A stretch of DNA of 64,000 nucleotides from DATKFM01 sp963851215 (GTDB taxonomy: Bacteria > Pseudomonadota > Alphaproteobacteria > Dongiales > Dongiaceae). The stretch spans positions 124,001 through 188,000 of the forward strand of contig CAWKOG010000021.1 in the NCBI GenBank assembly GCA_963851215.1. The letters run 5' to 3'. Both the position numbers and the translations under genes were made by a program. The notes beneath the pieces are model-generated. The model had not been told where the DNA came from and searched no databases. It worked only from the letters and a program-made list of their open reading frames with translations. This document shows positions 40,098-49,618 of this stretch, in pieces (positions within the stretch are counted from its first letter, which is position 1; each line of letters starts with the position of its first letter).

Positions 40098-41464
40098 GCC
40101 GTCCGCAGATACCAGTCGAAATCGAGCTCCGTGACCTGGGAGAAGAAGCGGTCCTGCTCCGCGCGCTTGATCGCGCAGAAGATCTCCATGAATCGCTCGC
40201 CCAGATAATCCTTCAGGAACGCCGAGTTCTCCGTGCGGTCCATCGCCGCGTACCAGTTGACCGGCACGGTCTCCTTGATCTGCTCATAGCCGTTGCCCTG
40301 CACCGCCGGGCCGGGATCCATCTTGTTGCGGATGCCCTGATGCGCGCCGGCCAGGACCGTCGCCGCCACCAGATAGGGATTGGCATCGGCGCCGGCCACG
40401 CGGTGCTCGATATGGCGCGTTTCCGGCGCTCCCGCCGGCACCCGCAGCGATACCGAGCGGTTGTTGACGCCCCAGGACGGCGCCATCGGCGCATAGCTCT
40501 TGCGGCGGAAGCGCCGGTAGGAATTGGCGTTCGGCGCGAAAATGCCGGTGGCCTCCGCCATCGTCGCCGCCATGCCGGCAATCGCCTGTTTCAGCAGCGG
40601 ACCGCCTTCCGGATCTTCGCTGGCGAAGAGATTGCGGCCCTTGTCGTCTTCCAGGCTCATATGCAGATGCATGCCGCTGCCGGAGTAGTTGGCATAGGGC
40701 TTGGCCATGAAGGTCGCATCGAAACCGTGCTTGGCGGCGACGCCGCGCACCGTCCGCTTGTAGAGGATCGCCTCGTCGACTGCGCGCAGCGCATCGCTGC
40801 GGTGCTGCAGCACGATCTCGATCTGCCCCGGCGAGTATTCGGAGATCAGCGTGCGCGCCGGCAAACCCTGCGTCTCGCAGGCCGCATAGATTTCCGAAAT
40901 GAACGCCTGCATATCGTCAAGATCGACCAGGCTATAGGCCTGCATCTGGCTTGGGCGATGACCGGTGTCCGGCGAGGCTGGCGGCTGCCGTTTGCCGCTG
41001 CCATCGCGGGCGCGATCTATGATGTAGAACTCAAGTTCCACCGCGATAACAGGCGTGAAGCCGTCGGCCTTGCAGCGATCGGCCACGCGCTTCAACGCAT
41101 GGCGCGGATCGCCCGGCGACGGCTTGTCGTCCAGCTCATGCATGGTGGCGACGAAATGCGCCGTGGGCGTCGCCAGCCAGGGCGCCCGCACCAGCGTGCC
41201 GGGGATCGGCCAGCAGACCCTGTCGGCATCGCCGTCATCCCAGACCAGCCCCGTCTCCTCCACATCGGCGCCGGTGATGTCCAGGCCGAGGATCGACCCC
41301 GGCAGGAAGCGGCCATGGGTATAGACGCGCGCCATCTCCTCGCGGCGCAGGATCTTGCCGCGGCCGACGCCGCAGGAATCGGTCAAAACAAGCTGAAAGC
41401 TCGTGACGTCCGGATTGGCGGCGAGAAAGGCTTCGGCCTCCCGCGCGGAACGTTCGATGCCCAT
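40094..41464 (-). CDS. puuA: Gamma-glutamylpolyamine synthetase-like glutamine synthetase (PuuA/GlnA-like)
   Basis: A 456-residue glutamine synthetase superfamily member. The ATP/metal ligands appear in AVELEFYII, ISEYSPGQIEIVL and NYSGSGMHLHMSLED; the RxxRRKSYAP-like loop is RRFRRKSYAPMAPSWGVNNR; and EHRVAGADANPYLVAA closes the active site. It lacks the adenylylation tyrosine loop and N-terminal pattern of GlnA-I and fits the PuuA/GlnA3 class, which gamma-glutamylates putrescine and other amines for catabolism. It lies next to a class III aminotransferase on the same strand, 39 bases upstream. Substrate preference is inference from context. Confidence 0.82.
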   Translation of the reverse strand: MGIERSAREAEAFLAANPDVTSFQLVLTDSCGVGRGKILRREEMARVYTHGRFLPGSILGLDITGADVEETGLVWDDGDADRVCWPIPGTLVRAPWLATPTAHFVATMHELDDKPSPGDPRHALKRVADRCKADGFTPVIAVELEFYIIDRARDGSGKRQPPASPDTGHRPSQMQAYSLVDLDDMQAFISEIYAACETQGLPARTLISEYSPGQIEIVLQHRSDALRAVDEAILYKRTVRGVAAKHGFDATFMAKPYANYSGSGMHLHMSLEDDKGRNLFASEDPEGGPLLKQAIAGMAATMAEATGIFAPNANSYRRFRRKSYAPMAPSWGVNNRSVSLRVPAGAPETRHIEHRVAGADANPYLVAATVLAGAHQGIRNKMDPGPAVQGNGYEQIKETVPVNWYAAMDRTENSAFLKDYLGERFMEIFCAIKRAEQDRFFSQVTELDFDWYLRTA

Positions 41465-41503
41465 GATATCTGGCAGACTCCTTCCTTGTTCCCGGCTTCT
41501 TCT

Positions 41504-42871
41504 TCAGGCGGCGCGCAGTTCATCGCAGCAGTCGCGCACCGTGGCGACCAGATGATCCACGTTCGCCGGCGTCGTATCAGGACAGACCAGCGTCATGTTG
41601 TGGAACGGCGCGATCAGCACGCCGCGGTTGATCAGATACATATGGATCGCATGTTCCAGCGTCGGATGCATCGCCGCCCCCGCTTCGGTGCCATTCTTCG
41701 GCGGCCGCGCCGTGCAGACGAACTCCGCCCGTGCACCGACATTGCTCACATGCCAGGGCAGTTGCCGCTCCTGGATCACTTCGCGCAATCCCTCCGCCAG
41801 CCGCGCCGACAGCGCCAGCATATGGTCATAGGCGGCGTCGGTCATGACCCGCTCCAAATTCGCGCGCATTGCCGCCATGACCAGCGGATTGGCCGAGAGC
41901 GTGGTGCCCATGCCGCTGTAGCCTGCATTGGCCTTGGCTACCGCCGCCATCTTCTCCGCGACCTCGGCCGTGAAGCCGAACACGGCGCTGGGGATGCCGC
42001 CGGCGATCGGCTTGCCGAGCACGAAGAAATCCGGCTCCAGCTTATGCGCCCGCGTGTAGCCGCCGGGGCCGGTACTGATGCTGTGGGTCTCGTCGATCAC
42101 CAGCAGCGTGCCATGCTTGCGCGTCAGGCTGCGCAGGGCGTCATGGAAACCCGGCTCTGGGAGCACCATGCCGATATTGGTCATCGCCGGCTCGCAGAGC
42201 ACGCAGGCGACGTCACCGGGCTTCAGCGCCGCCTCGAGCGCTGCGACGTCGTTGAACTCCACCACCTTGGTCGTCTTGGTGACGTCGACCACCTGGCCGA
42301 TCAGGCCCGGCCGCGCGATCGGACGGCCGTCCTTCAGCCGCACGAAGGTGTCATCCACGCTGCCGTGATAGCAGCCATGGAACACCAAGATCTTGTCGCG
42401 ACCGGTGATCCCGCGGGCCCAGCGCAGGACGTAGCGGTTGGCGTCGGTGGCTGTAGCGGCCACCTGCCAGAACGGCAGGCCGAACCGTTCGGCCAGCAGC
42501 CGGCCGACGGCCGCCGCATCCTCGGTCGGCAGCATGGACGTCAGCCCGCGCGCGCCCTGCCGCTGCAGCACCTCGGCGATCGGCTTGGGCGAATGGCCGA
42601 ACATGGAGCCGGTGTCCCCCAGGCAGAAATCCGCGTAGCTGATGCCGTCGGCATCGGTCAGGGTCGCGCCCTGGGCTTCCTTGACGAACAGCGGAAATGG
42701 CGTGCCCCAATCCAGCATCCAATGCATGGGCACGCCCTGGAACCAGTGCTGGGCCGCCTGGGCCGCCAGCTCGCGGGACCGGGGATGCTGGGCCTCGTAG
42801 CGCGCCCGTTCGCGCGCCCGCATTGCGTCGATGGCGCCGGGCGCGATGCCCGCCACATCGGTTTTTTTCAT
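41504..42871 (-). CDS. Class III PLP aminotransferase
   Basis: A 455-residue fold type I class III aminotransferase. The PLP lysine is in FFVLGKPIAGGIPSAVFGF; the phosphate and ring contacts are in HGCYHGSVDD and LLVIDETHSISTGPGGYTRA. The 'GDTGSMFGHSPKPI' block near residue 90 and 'MGTTLSANPL' at about 325 resemble glutamate-1-semialdehyde aminomutase relatives and omega-transaminases. Amino donor and acceptor are unknown. It precedes the PuuA-like gene on the same strand and may act on a polyamine-derived amine or aldehyde. Intact. Confidence 0.85.
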   Translation of the reverse strand: MKKTDVAGIAPGAIDAMRARERARYEAQHPRSRELAAQAAQHWFQGVPMHWMLDWGTPFPLFVKEAQGATLTDADGISYADFCLGDTGSMFGHSPKPIAEVLQRQGARGLTSMLPTEDAAAVGRLLAERFGLPFWQVAATATDANRYVLRWARGITGRDKILVFHGCYHGSVDDTFVRLKDGRPIARPGLIGQVVDVTKTTKVVEFNDVAALEAALKPGDVACVLCEPAMTNIGMVLPEPGFHDALRSLTRKHGTLLVIDETHSISTGPGGYTRAHKLEPDFFVLGKPIAGGIPSAVFGFTAEVAEKMAAVAKANAGYSGMGTTLSANPLVMAAMRANLERVMTDAAYDHMLALSARLAEGLREVIQERQLPWHVSNVGARAEFVCTARPPKNGTEAGAAMHPTLEHAIHMYLINRGVLIAPFHNMTLVCPDTTPANVDHLVATVRDCCDELRAA

Positions 42872-43165
42872 GATTCCTCCCGGACTTGGCTTCTTGATTA
42901 GCCCACCGGCCGCGAGCCGTCAAAATTGGCTCAAGATTGGTTGGCACCTGCGTTGTCCGTTCGAGGCACCTGGTGCCGCCATTAACCGCGAATCCACACC
43001 ACATAGCTTCGCATGCCCTTGAAAAAACGCCCTAATCCTCACTGGAATGGCTCCATCTTTAAGTATTCATTAAGCCTGTCCCTTGATGATCCCTGCCGAC
43101 ACCGAGCCGGCTCGCCGAGAGTCCGGCCGGCAGTTGCATTCGCGGTCAGGTCTGAGCGGGGATCC

Positions 43166-44983
43166 ATGGACGACGCTGAGCATACTCTGACGAACCGGCC
43201 GATCTGGCCGATCGCAGTGGCTGTGGTGATCGGCTTCTTCGTCGCCGCCTCCGGCTTGCTGTTCCCCGAGTGGCTCGTCACCGGCTTGATCGGCGGCGGC
43301 GCCATTATGGCGCTGGGCGCCCTCGGCGGCCTCACGCTGCTGCGCACGACCCAGCACGCCTATCACCGCGTGCTCGCAGAGCAGGAAGACAACCGCCAGA
43401 AATACGAATCCCTGGTCGGCAATTTGCCGGGCGCCGTGTATCGCGGCGACTGGAATGCCGACTGGACCATGAACTTCATGAGCGATGGCATCCGCAGCAT
43501 CGTCGGCTATCCATCCCAATCCTTCCTGCCCGGCGGTGGCGTGACCTATGGATCGCTGATCCATGCCGAAGACGCCAAGATCGTCGAGGATGCGGTCGCC
43601 GCCGCCGCCAGCCGCGACGAGCCCTTCACCATCGAATACCGCGTCCGCCACAAGGATGGCTCGGAACGCTGGGTGTTCGAAAAAGGCCGGGTGATCAAGT
43701 CGGCCGACGGCAAACCAATCTTCCTCGACGGCGTGATCTTCGACATCACCGACCGCAAGCAGGCGATCCTCGCCATGCAGCGCATCCAGGAAGAGTTGCG
43801 CGCGCTGCTCGATGCCGCGCTGGCCGGCGACTTCACCAAGCAGATCGACCTGACCGGCCGGTCCGGCCTGGCCAAGCAACTTGCCGATAGCGTGAACAGC
43901 CTGGTGCGCACCGTCCATCAGGTGGTCAGCGAAGTCGGCACCGTGATGGAAGCGCTGGCCCATGGCGATCTCTCCAAGCGGGTCGCCGGCTCCTATCAGG
44001 GCGTGTTGCAGCAGCTGAAGTCGAACACCAACATGACCGCGGACAAGCTGGCCACCATCGTCGGCGAAACGGTCGACGGCATGGCCGCCATCAAGGCGGC
44101 GACCGGCCAGCTTTCCAGCGGCTCCACCGATCTCTCCGCGCGCACCGAAGAGCAGGTCGCCAGCCTGCAGCAGATGGCGGCCGCGATCCGGGAATTGTCG
44201 GTCACGGTGAAAGGCAACGCCGAGAATGCGCAGCAGGCGAACCAACTCGCACTGGCGGCTCGCGCTTCGGCCGAAGGCAGCGGCGGCGTCGCCCGTGAAG
44301 CGACCGAAGCCATGGGCCGCATCGAGCAATCCTCCCAGCGCATCGGCGAGATCGTCGGCCTGATCGAGGAGATCGCTTTCCAGACCAACCTGCTCGCCCT
44401 CAACGCCGCGGTCGAAGCGGCGCGCGCCGGCGATGCCGGCCGCGGTTTTGCGGTGGTGGCGCAGGAAGTGCGGGCCCTGGCGCAACGCTCCGGTCAGGCC
44501 TCCAAGGAGATCAAGGCGCTGATCGCCGAAAGCGGCAATCAAGTGGGCAAGGGCGTCGCGCTGGTCAATCGCGCCGGCGGCAGCTTGGCCGACATCGTCG
44601 CTTCGGTGAAACGCGTCGCCGATATCGTGGCCGAGATCGCCAGCGCCAGCCAGGAACAGTCGCTCGGCGTACAGCAGGTCGACGATTCCGTGACGCAGAT
44701 GGAGACGGTGACGCAGAAGAACGCCTCGCTGGTCGATGAATCGACGGCATCTCTGGCGTCGGTGGATCAGCAGGCCGAGCAGCTGCAGCGGTTGATTACG
44801 TTTTTCAAGACAGAGTCCCGGGCGCCGGTACGGCCCGCCGCGAAGGCGCCGGCGAACGCCTTGCAGAGCCGACTCAAGCAGGAGTTCCCGGCCGCCGGAT
44901 CCGCCGCGCCGATGGCACCCGAGAGAGCGCCGCGCCCGAAGCCGGCAGCCTCCGCTACGGCCGCCGACTGGTCCGAATTCTAG
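43166..44983 (+). CDS. Methyl-accepting chemotaxis protein with PAS domain, copy 1
   Basis: A 605-residue chemoreceptor. Two close membrane helices at about residues 15-60 (IAVAVVIGFFVAASGLLF and a following LIGGGAIMALGALGG) leave almost no periplasmic loop. A PAS domain (about 85-200, with the PAC end VIFDITDRKQA) suggests cytosolic sensing of redox or a small ligand. Then comes a HAMP-like pair and a signalling domain with EIVGLIEEIAFQTNLLALNA. The C-terminus is DWSEF, a CheR-docking-type pentapeptide (x-W-x-x-F). The start at 43166 avoids an unlikely 51-residue basic N-terminal extension. Its closest relative in the window is the next gene. Confidence 0.9.
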   Translation: MDDAEHTLTNRPIWPIAVAVVIGFFVAASGLLFPEWLVTGLIGGGAIMALGALGGLTLLRTTQHAYHRVLAEQEDNRQKYESLVGNLPGAVYRGDWNADWTMNFMSDGIRSIVGYPSQSFLPGGGVTYGSLIHAEDAKIVEDAVAAAASRDEPFTIEYRVRHKDGSERWVFEKGRVIKSADGKPIFLDGVIFDITDRKQAILAMQRIQEELRALLDAALAGDFTKQIDLTGRSGLAKQLADSVNSLVRTVHQVVSEVGTVMEALAHGDLSKRVAGSYQGVLQQLKSNTNMTADKLATIVGETVDGMAAIKAATGQLSSGSTDLSARTEEQVASLQQMAAAIRELSVTVKGNAENAQQANQLALAARASAEGSGGVAREATEAMGRIEQSSQRIGEIVGLIEEIAFQTNLLALNAAVEAARAGDAGRGFAVVAQEVRALAQRSGQASKEIKALIAESGNQVGKGVALVNRAGGSLADIVASVKRVADIVAEIASASQEQSLGVQQVDDSVTQMETVTQKNASLVDESTASLASVDQQAEQLQRLITFFKTESRAPVRPAAKAPANALQSRLKQEFPAAGSAAPMAPERAPRPKPAASATAADWSEF

Positions 44984-45061
44984 AAGCCATTCTACTTCAT
45001 TGAAGGTCAGGTCAGAGGAGCCTTAGGCTTCTACTGGCGGTTGTTCATGTAACTGGCAAAC

Positions 45062-45078
45062 GCCCAATAATATTGGGC
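45062..45078. promoter_or_regulatory. 17-base perfect palindrome upstream of the second chemoreceptor
   Basis: GCCCAATA (45062-45069), a central A, and TATTGGGC (45071-45078) form a perfect palindrome 127 bases before the next ATG. An AT-rich stretch follows it. A regulator-binding site is possible, but no factor can be named. Confidence 0.4.
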
Positions 45079-45205
45079 AGTTGGCGCCGGCTAATCGATT
45101 AAACTCTATTTAATCATGTTTCCCTATGGTCGCAGGTTTCGGCTGCCACCCGGCGTGGCTGCATCGATCGGTTGCAACTCGGCATACGGAAAACCTGGGA
45201 CCGCC

Positions 45206-47035
45206 ATGAACTCTCACCGACAATACTACGATCGCCAACGGCCGCCCACTGTGGCCAATCCTTGCTGCCATCGTCATCGGCGCCTTTGTTGCCGGCGCGA
45301 GCTTCCTGTTCGACGGTTGGACCGCCATCGGATTCGGCTGCGGCGGCCTGATCATGGCTCTCGGCGCATTAGGCGCCGTCGCCCAGTTACGCGCCACCCA
45401 GGGCGACTTATCAGCGCGTTCTCAGAGACCAGGCCGACAGCCGGCAGAAATACGAGTCGCTGGTGGTGAACCTGCCGGGCTCGGTCTATCGCTGCGACTG
45501 GAACGCCGACTGGACGATGCTGTTCATGAGCCAGGGCATCCGCGGCATGGTCGGCTATGCGCCGGAAACATTCATGGCCGGCGGCCCGATGACGTTCGGC
45601 TCGCTCATCCACCCCGAAGATACGAAGCTGGTCGATGATTCCGTCGCCGCTTCAGCGCAGCGCAACCAACCCTTCTCGGTTGAATACCGCCTGCGCCACA
45701 AGGACGGATCCTATCGCTGGGTGTTCGAGAAGGGCTGCGTGATCAAGGACGCCGACGGCAAGCCGCTCTATCTCGACGGCGTCATTCTCGACATCACCGA
45801 AAGCAAGCTGGCCGTCGTGGCGATGCAGAACATCCAGGAAGATCTGCGGAGCTTGCTGGACGCCGCCGTTTCCGGCGACCTGACGGGCCAGATCGATCTC
45901 GCCGGCCGCAACGGCATCGCCCTGCAGTTGGCCGAGGGCATCAACAAGCTGGTGCGCACGGTCAATCATGCGGTCAGCGAAGTCGGCGCCGTCATTGCCG
46001 GCCTGGCCCATGGCGACCTGACGCGCCGCGTCGTCGGCGACTATCAGGGCGCCCTGCAGCAACTAAAGGCCAACACCAACCTCACCGCCGAAAAGCTCGC
46101 AGCCATCGCCGGCGAGACCATCGACGGCATGGCTGCGATCAAGACCGCGACCGGCCAGCTTTCCAGCGGCTCCACCGATCTCTCCGCCCGCACCGAGGAG
46201 CAGGTCGCCAGCCTGCAGGAGATGGCGGCCGCCATCCGCGAGCTCTCCGTCACCGTGAAGGGCAATGCCGAGAACGCGCAGCAAGCCAACCAGCTCGCGC
46301 TGGCGGCGCGGAAATCAGCCGAAGGCAGCGGCGGCGTTGCCCTGGAGGCGACGGAAGCCATGGGCCGCATCGAGCAATCCTCGCAGCGCATCGGCGAAAT
46401 CGTCGGGTTGATCGAAGAGATCGCCTTCCAGACCAACCTGCTCGCCCTCAACGCCGCAGTCGAGGCGGCGCGCGCCGGCGATGCCGGCCGTGGCTTTGCC
46501 GTGGTAGCGCAGGAAGTCCGCGCCCTGGCGCAGCGTTCCGGTCAGGCCTCCAAGGAGATCAAGGCGCTGATCGCCGAAAGCGGCACGCAGGTGAGCAAGG
46601 GCGTAGCCCTGGTCAATCGTGCCGGCGGCAGCCTGGCCGACATCGTCGCGTCCGTGAAGCGCGTCGCCGACATCGTCGCGGAGATCGCCAGCGCCAGCCA
46701 GGAACAGTCCCTGGGCGTGCAGCAGGTGGACGAACTCGGTCACCCAGATGGAAATGGTCACCCACAAGAACGCAGCACTGGTGGAGGAGTCCTCCGCCTC
46801 GCTCGCCTCCGTCGATCAGCAGGCGGAACAGCTCCTCGATGTCATCGGCTTCTTCAAGACATCGGGCCGAGCGCCGATGAAGTCTGCCGCCAAGTCTGAA
46901 CCTCAGCGGCAGCAGAAGCGGCTGCTTCAGGAGTTTGCCCCGCAAGCGGCCGAGCCAGCACCAGAGCCGGCGCCACGAAGCAGGCCCGCAGCCAGGGCTG
47001 CCGCCGGCGCCAAAGCGGATTGGTCGGAGTTCTAA
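45206..47035 (+). CDS. Methyl-accepting chemotaxis protein with PAS domain, copy 2 (three indels)
   Basis: About 608 residues after removing extra bases near 45220, 45405 and 46735. Architecture is the same as the preceding receptor: helices in PLWPILAAIVIGAFVAG and FGCGGLIMALGALG, a PAS/PAC unit ending VILDITESK, a HAMP-like linker, and a signalling tip EIVGLIEEIAFQTNLLALNA. It also ends DWSEF. The PAS domain is the least conserved part between copies (for example RCDWNADWTMLFMSQGIRG versus RGDWNADWTMNFMSDGIRS), suggesting different ligands or tuning. It clearly arose by tandem duplication. Confidence 0.88.
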
Positions 47036-47075
47036 CCGCCTGAGCTACGCGCTCCGGCGCGCAAGCTTCGCAACT

Positions 47076-49478
47076 CTAGGATCGAAGGCAGACGGCCGCG
47101 CAGGCATCCAATATCGCCGCGGCATCGATGCGGTAGCGTTCGAACAGATCGGGGATATCGCCCGATTGGCCGAAATGCTCCACGCCCAACGGCCGCACCC
47201 GATGGCCGCGCACGCCGCCGATCCAGCTCAGCGTCGCCGGATGGCCGTCGAGGATGGTGACGAGCCCGGCATCGGGCGCCAGCGGCATCAACAGCTTTTC
47301 CAGATGGCATTGCGCATCGCGATGACCCGACTGCCGCGCCCGCTCCACCGCATGCCAGCCGGCATTCAGCCGGTCCGCCGACGTCACTGCGAGCAGCCCC
47401 ACCTCCGGCATCTCGTCGCTGAGCTGCGCGTGGGCTTCCAAAACCTCCGGCATCACCGCACCCATGGCGACGATGGCCAGCTTCGATCCGGCGGCCGGCG
47501 GTTTCAGCCAATAGCCGCCGGCGATGATCTGTTCGCGCAAGCCGCCGTCCAGATTGCGCTCCGGCTGCGCCAGCGTGCGGGTGGACAACCGCAGATAGAC
47601 CGAGCCGCCCTTGATGTCGCGCAGCCATTCGGTGGGGTCGCTATGCCCACTGCCATCCCGTTGCATGTAGTCGAACGACCAGCGCAGGATCGCCGCCAGC
47701 TCGTCGACAAAGGCCGGCTCGAATGCGGCTAGGCCGTCCTGCGCCAGGCCGATCAACGGCGTGCCGACGGATTGGTGCGCGCCGCCCTCCGGCGCCAGCG
47801 CCAGGCCCGATGGCGTCGCCACCAGCATGAACCGCGCATCCTGGTAGCAAGCATAGTTGAGCGCGTCCAAGCCGCGCTGAATGAAGGGATCGTACACCGT
47901 GCCGATCGGCAGCAGCCGCGCGCCGAACAGCGAGTGCGAGAGGCCGAGCGCCGCCAGCAGGATGAACAGATTGTTTTCGGCGATGCCCAGCTCAATATGC
48001 TGGCCGGCCGGCGTCATCTGCCAGCGCTGCGCGGACACCACCTTCTGTTCGCTGAAAACATCCTCGCGGCGATGGCGGTTGAACACGCCGCGCCGGTTGA
48101 CCCAGCCGCCGAGATTGGTCGACACCGCCACATCGGGCGACGTCGTGACGATCCGCTCCGCCAGCGGCCCGCCGATCCGCGCCAGATCCGCCAGCACGCG
48201 ACCGAAGCCTTCCTGGGTCGACATGCGCGGCGTGATCGCCAGCGGCAATTGCTCGGGTAGCTCGACCATCGGCGATATGAATCGACGCGTTCCCTTGGCG
48301 GCGAAGGGCAACGCCGCCAGGAATTCATCCAGCACCGGCGGCGTCAGCGTCAGGCCCTCATACTTGTCCCACTCCGCGCCGTCGCCGATATGGTGCTGGC
48401 GGCGGAACTCCGCCATCTGATCGGCATTCATCAGGCCGGCGTGATTGTCCTTGTGCCCGGCGAACGGCAGGCCGAAGCCCTTGATGGTGTAGACGACGAA
48501 ACAGGTGCGGTGATCGTCGGGGATGCCGTGGAAAGCCTCGAGCAGCGCTTCCAGATCGTGGCCCGCCAGATTGGTCATCAGCGCCGCGAGCGCGTCGTCG
48601 TCATGCTCGTCCAGCAGGCGGCGGATTCCCGGCAGGCTGCCGAGATCGCGCGTGAGATGCTCCCGCCAGCCGCGGCCACCCTTGAACACCAGGGCCGAAT
48701 AGAGCGAGTTCGGGCAATCGTCGATCCAGCGCCGCAGCGCCTCGCCATCCGCCCGCGCGAACGCCGCCTCCAGCTTCTTGCCGTATTTCAGCGTGACGAC
48801 GCGCCAGCCGACCGCCTTGAACTGGCTCTCGATGCCCAGGAACAGCCGGTCCGACACCACCGCATCCAGGCTCTGCCTGTTGTAGTCGATGATCCACCAG
48901 CAATTCCTGATGTCCTGTTTCCAGCTTTCGATCAGGGCCTCGTGGATGTTGCCTTCGTCCAGCTCCGCATCGCCGACGATGGCGATCATCCGGCCGGCGC
49001 CGAGATCCTTCGGCAGCCAGCCCTTCAATTCGACATAGTCCTGCACCAGCCCGGCGAAGGCTGTCATCGCCACGCCGAGCCCGACGGAACCCGTGGAGAA
49101 ATCCACGTCGTCGGCATCCTTCGTGCGCGATGGATAGGACTGGGCGCCGCCGAGGGCGCGGAAATTCTGCAGCCGCTCCAGCGTCTGGTTGCCCAGCAGG
49201 TATTGGATCGCGTGGAAGATCGGGCTGGCGTGGGGCTTCACCGCCACCCGGTCCTCCGGCCGCAGCACGGAGAAATACAGTGCTGTCATGATCGACGCGA
49301 CCGAGGCGCTGGAGGCCTGATGGCCGCCGACCTTGAGCCCATCGCGCTGCGGCCGGAGATGGTTCGCGTTATGGATCATCCAGGCTGACAGCCAGAGCAG
49401 CTTGCGCTCCAACTGCTGCAGAGTCGGCAAGTTCTGGCGCCAAGCTTGCGGCACGGTACGGAGAGCTGGTTCGATCAT
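47076..49478 (-). CDS. Transketolase (AceE-like large form)
   Basis: An 800-residue thiamine diphosphate enzyme. The N-terminal half has KVGGHQASSASVASIMTALY and the ThDP motif GDAELDEGNIHEAL...N (GDxE-type), and the C-terminal half has HIELGIAENNLFILLAALGLS and a transketolase C domain. Length and domain order match the large transketolase / pyruvate dehydrogenase E1-like form found in alphaproteobacteria rather than the 660-residue classical enzyme. It probably links the pentose phosphate pathway and glycolysis. I chose 49478 because MIEPALRTVPQ matches relatives; 49505 is possible. Intact. Confidence 0.82.
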   Translation of the reverse strand: MIEPALRTVPQAWRQNLPTLQQLERKLLWLSAWMIHNANHLRPQRDGLKVGGHQASSASVASIMTALYFSVLRPEDRVAVKPHASPIFHAIQYLLGNQTLERLQNFRALGGAQSYPSRTKDADDVDFSTGSVGLGVAMTAFAGLVQDYVELKGWLPKDLGAGRMIAIVGDAELDEGNIHEALIESWKQDIRNCWWIIDYNRQSLDAVVSDRLFLGIESQFKAVGWRVVTLKYGKKLEAAFARADGEALRRWIDDCPNSLYSALVFKGGRGWREHLTRDLGSLPGIRRLLDEHDDDALAALMTNLAGHDLEALLEAFHGIPDDHRTCFVVYTIKGFGLPFAGHKDNHAGLMNADQMAEFRRQHHIGDGAEWDKYEGLTLTPPVLDEFLAALPFAAKGTRRFISPMVELPEQLPLAITPRMSTQEGFGRVLADLARIGGPLAERIVTTSPDVAVSTNLGGWVNRRGVFNRHRREDVFSEQKVVSAQRWQMTPAGQHIELGIAENNLFILLAALGLSHSLFGARLLPIGTVYDPFIQRGLDALNYACYQDARFMLVATPSGLALAPEGGAHQSVGTPLIGLAQDGLAAFEPAFVDELAAILRWSFDYMQRDGSGHSDPTEWLRDIKGGSVYLRLSTRTLAQPERNLDGGLREQIIAGGYWLKPPAAGSKLAIVAMGAVMPEVLEAHAQLSDEMPEVGLLAVTSADRLNAGWHAVERARQSGHRDAQCHLEKLLMPLAPDAGLVTILDGHPATLSWIGGVRGHRVRPLGVEHFGQSGDIPDLFERYRIDAAAILDACAAVCLRS

Positions 49479-49618
49479 TAGGCGGCCCCTTTTTGACGGC
49501 GGCATCCTAGGCGATCGGCGGCCATGGGAACAGGGCTAGTCAATTGCCGCTTGCCCTGGCGGCGGCCCGGCGGCGAAATAGAAACCCGTTACCAGTTGGA
49601 CAGAGCCGGGCCCTAACC

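Noticed and set aside
39626..42901. A single 1091-codon open frame on the plus strand
   Set aside because: Only the first 150 codons look like a protein (DoxX). The rest is antisense to the PuuA-like and aminotransferase genes, both of which have full motifs. The length is an artefact of GC-rich antisense frames and a missed stop.
42942..42960. Sigma-54 type promoter (TGGCAC...TTG) before the first chemoreceptor
   Set aside because: The GG and GC pairs are not at the required 10-base spacing, giving GG-N10-GT, so it does not meet the consensus.
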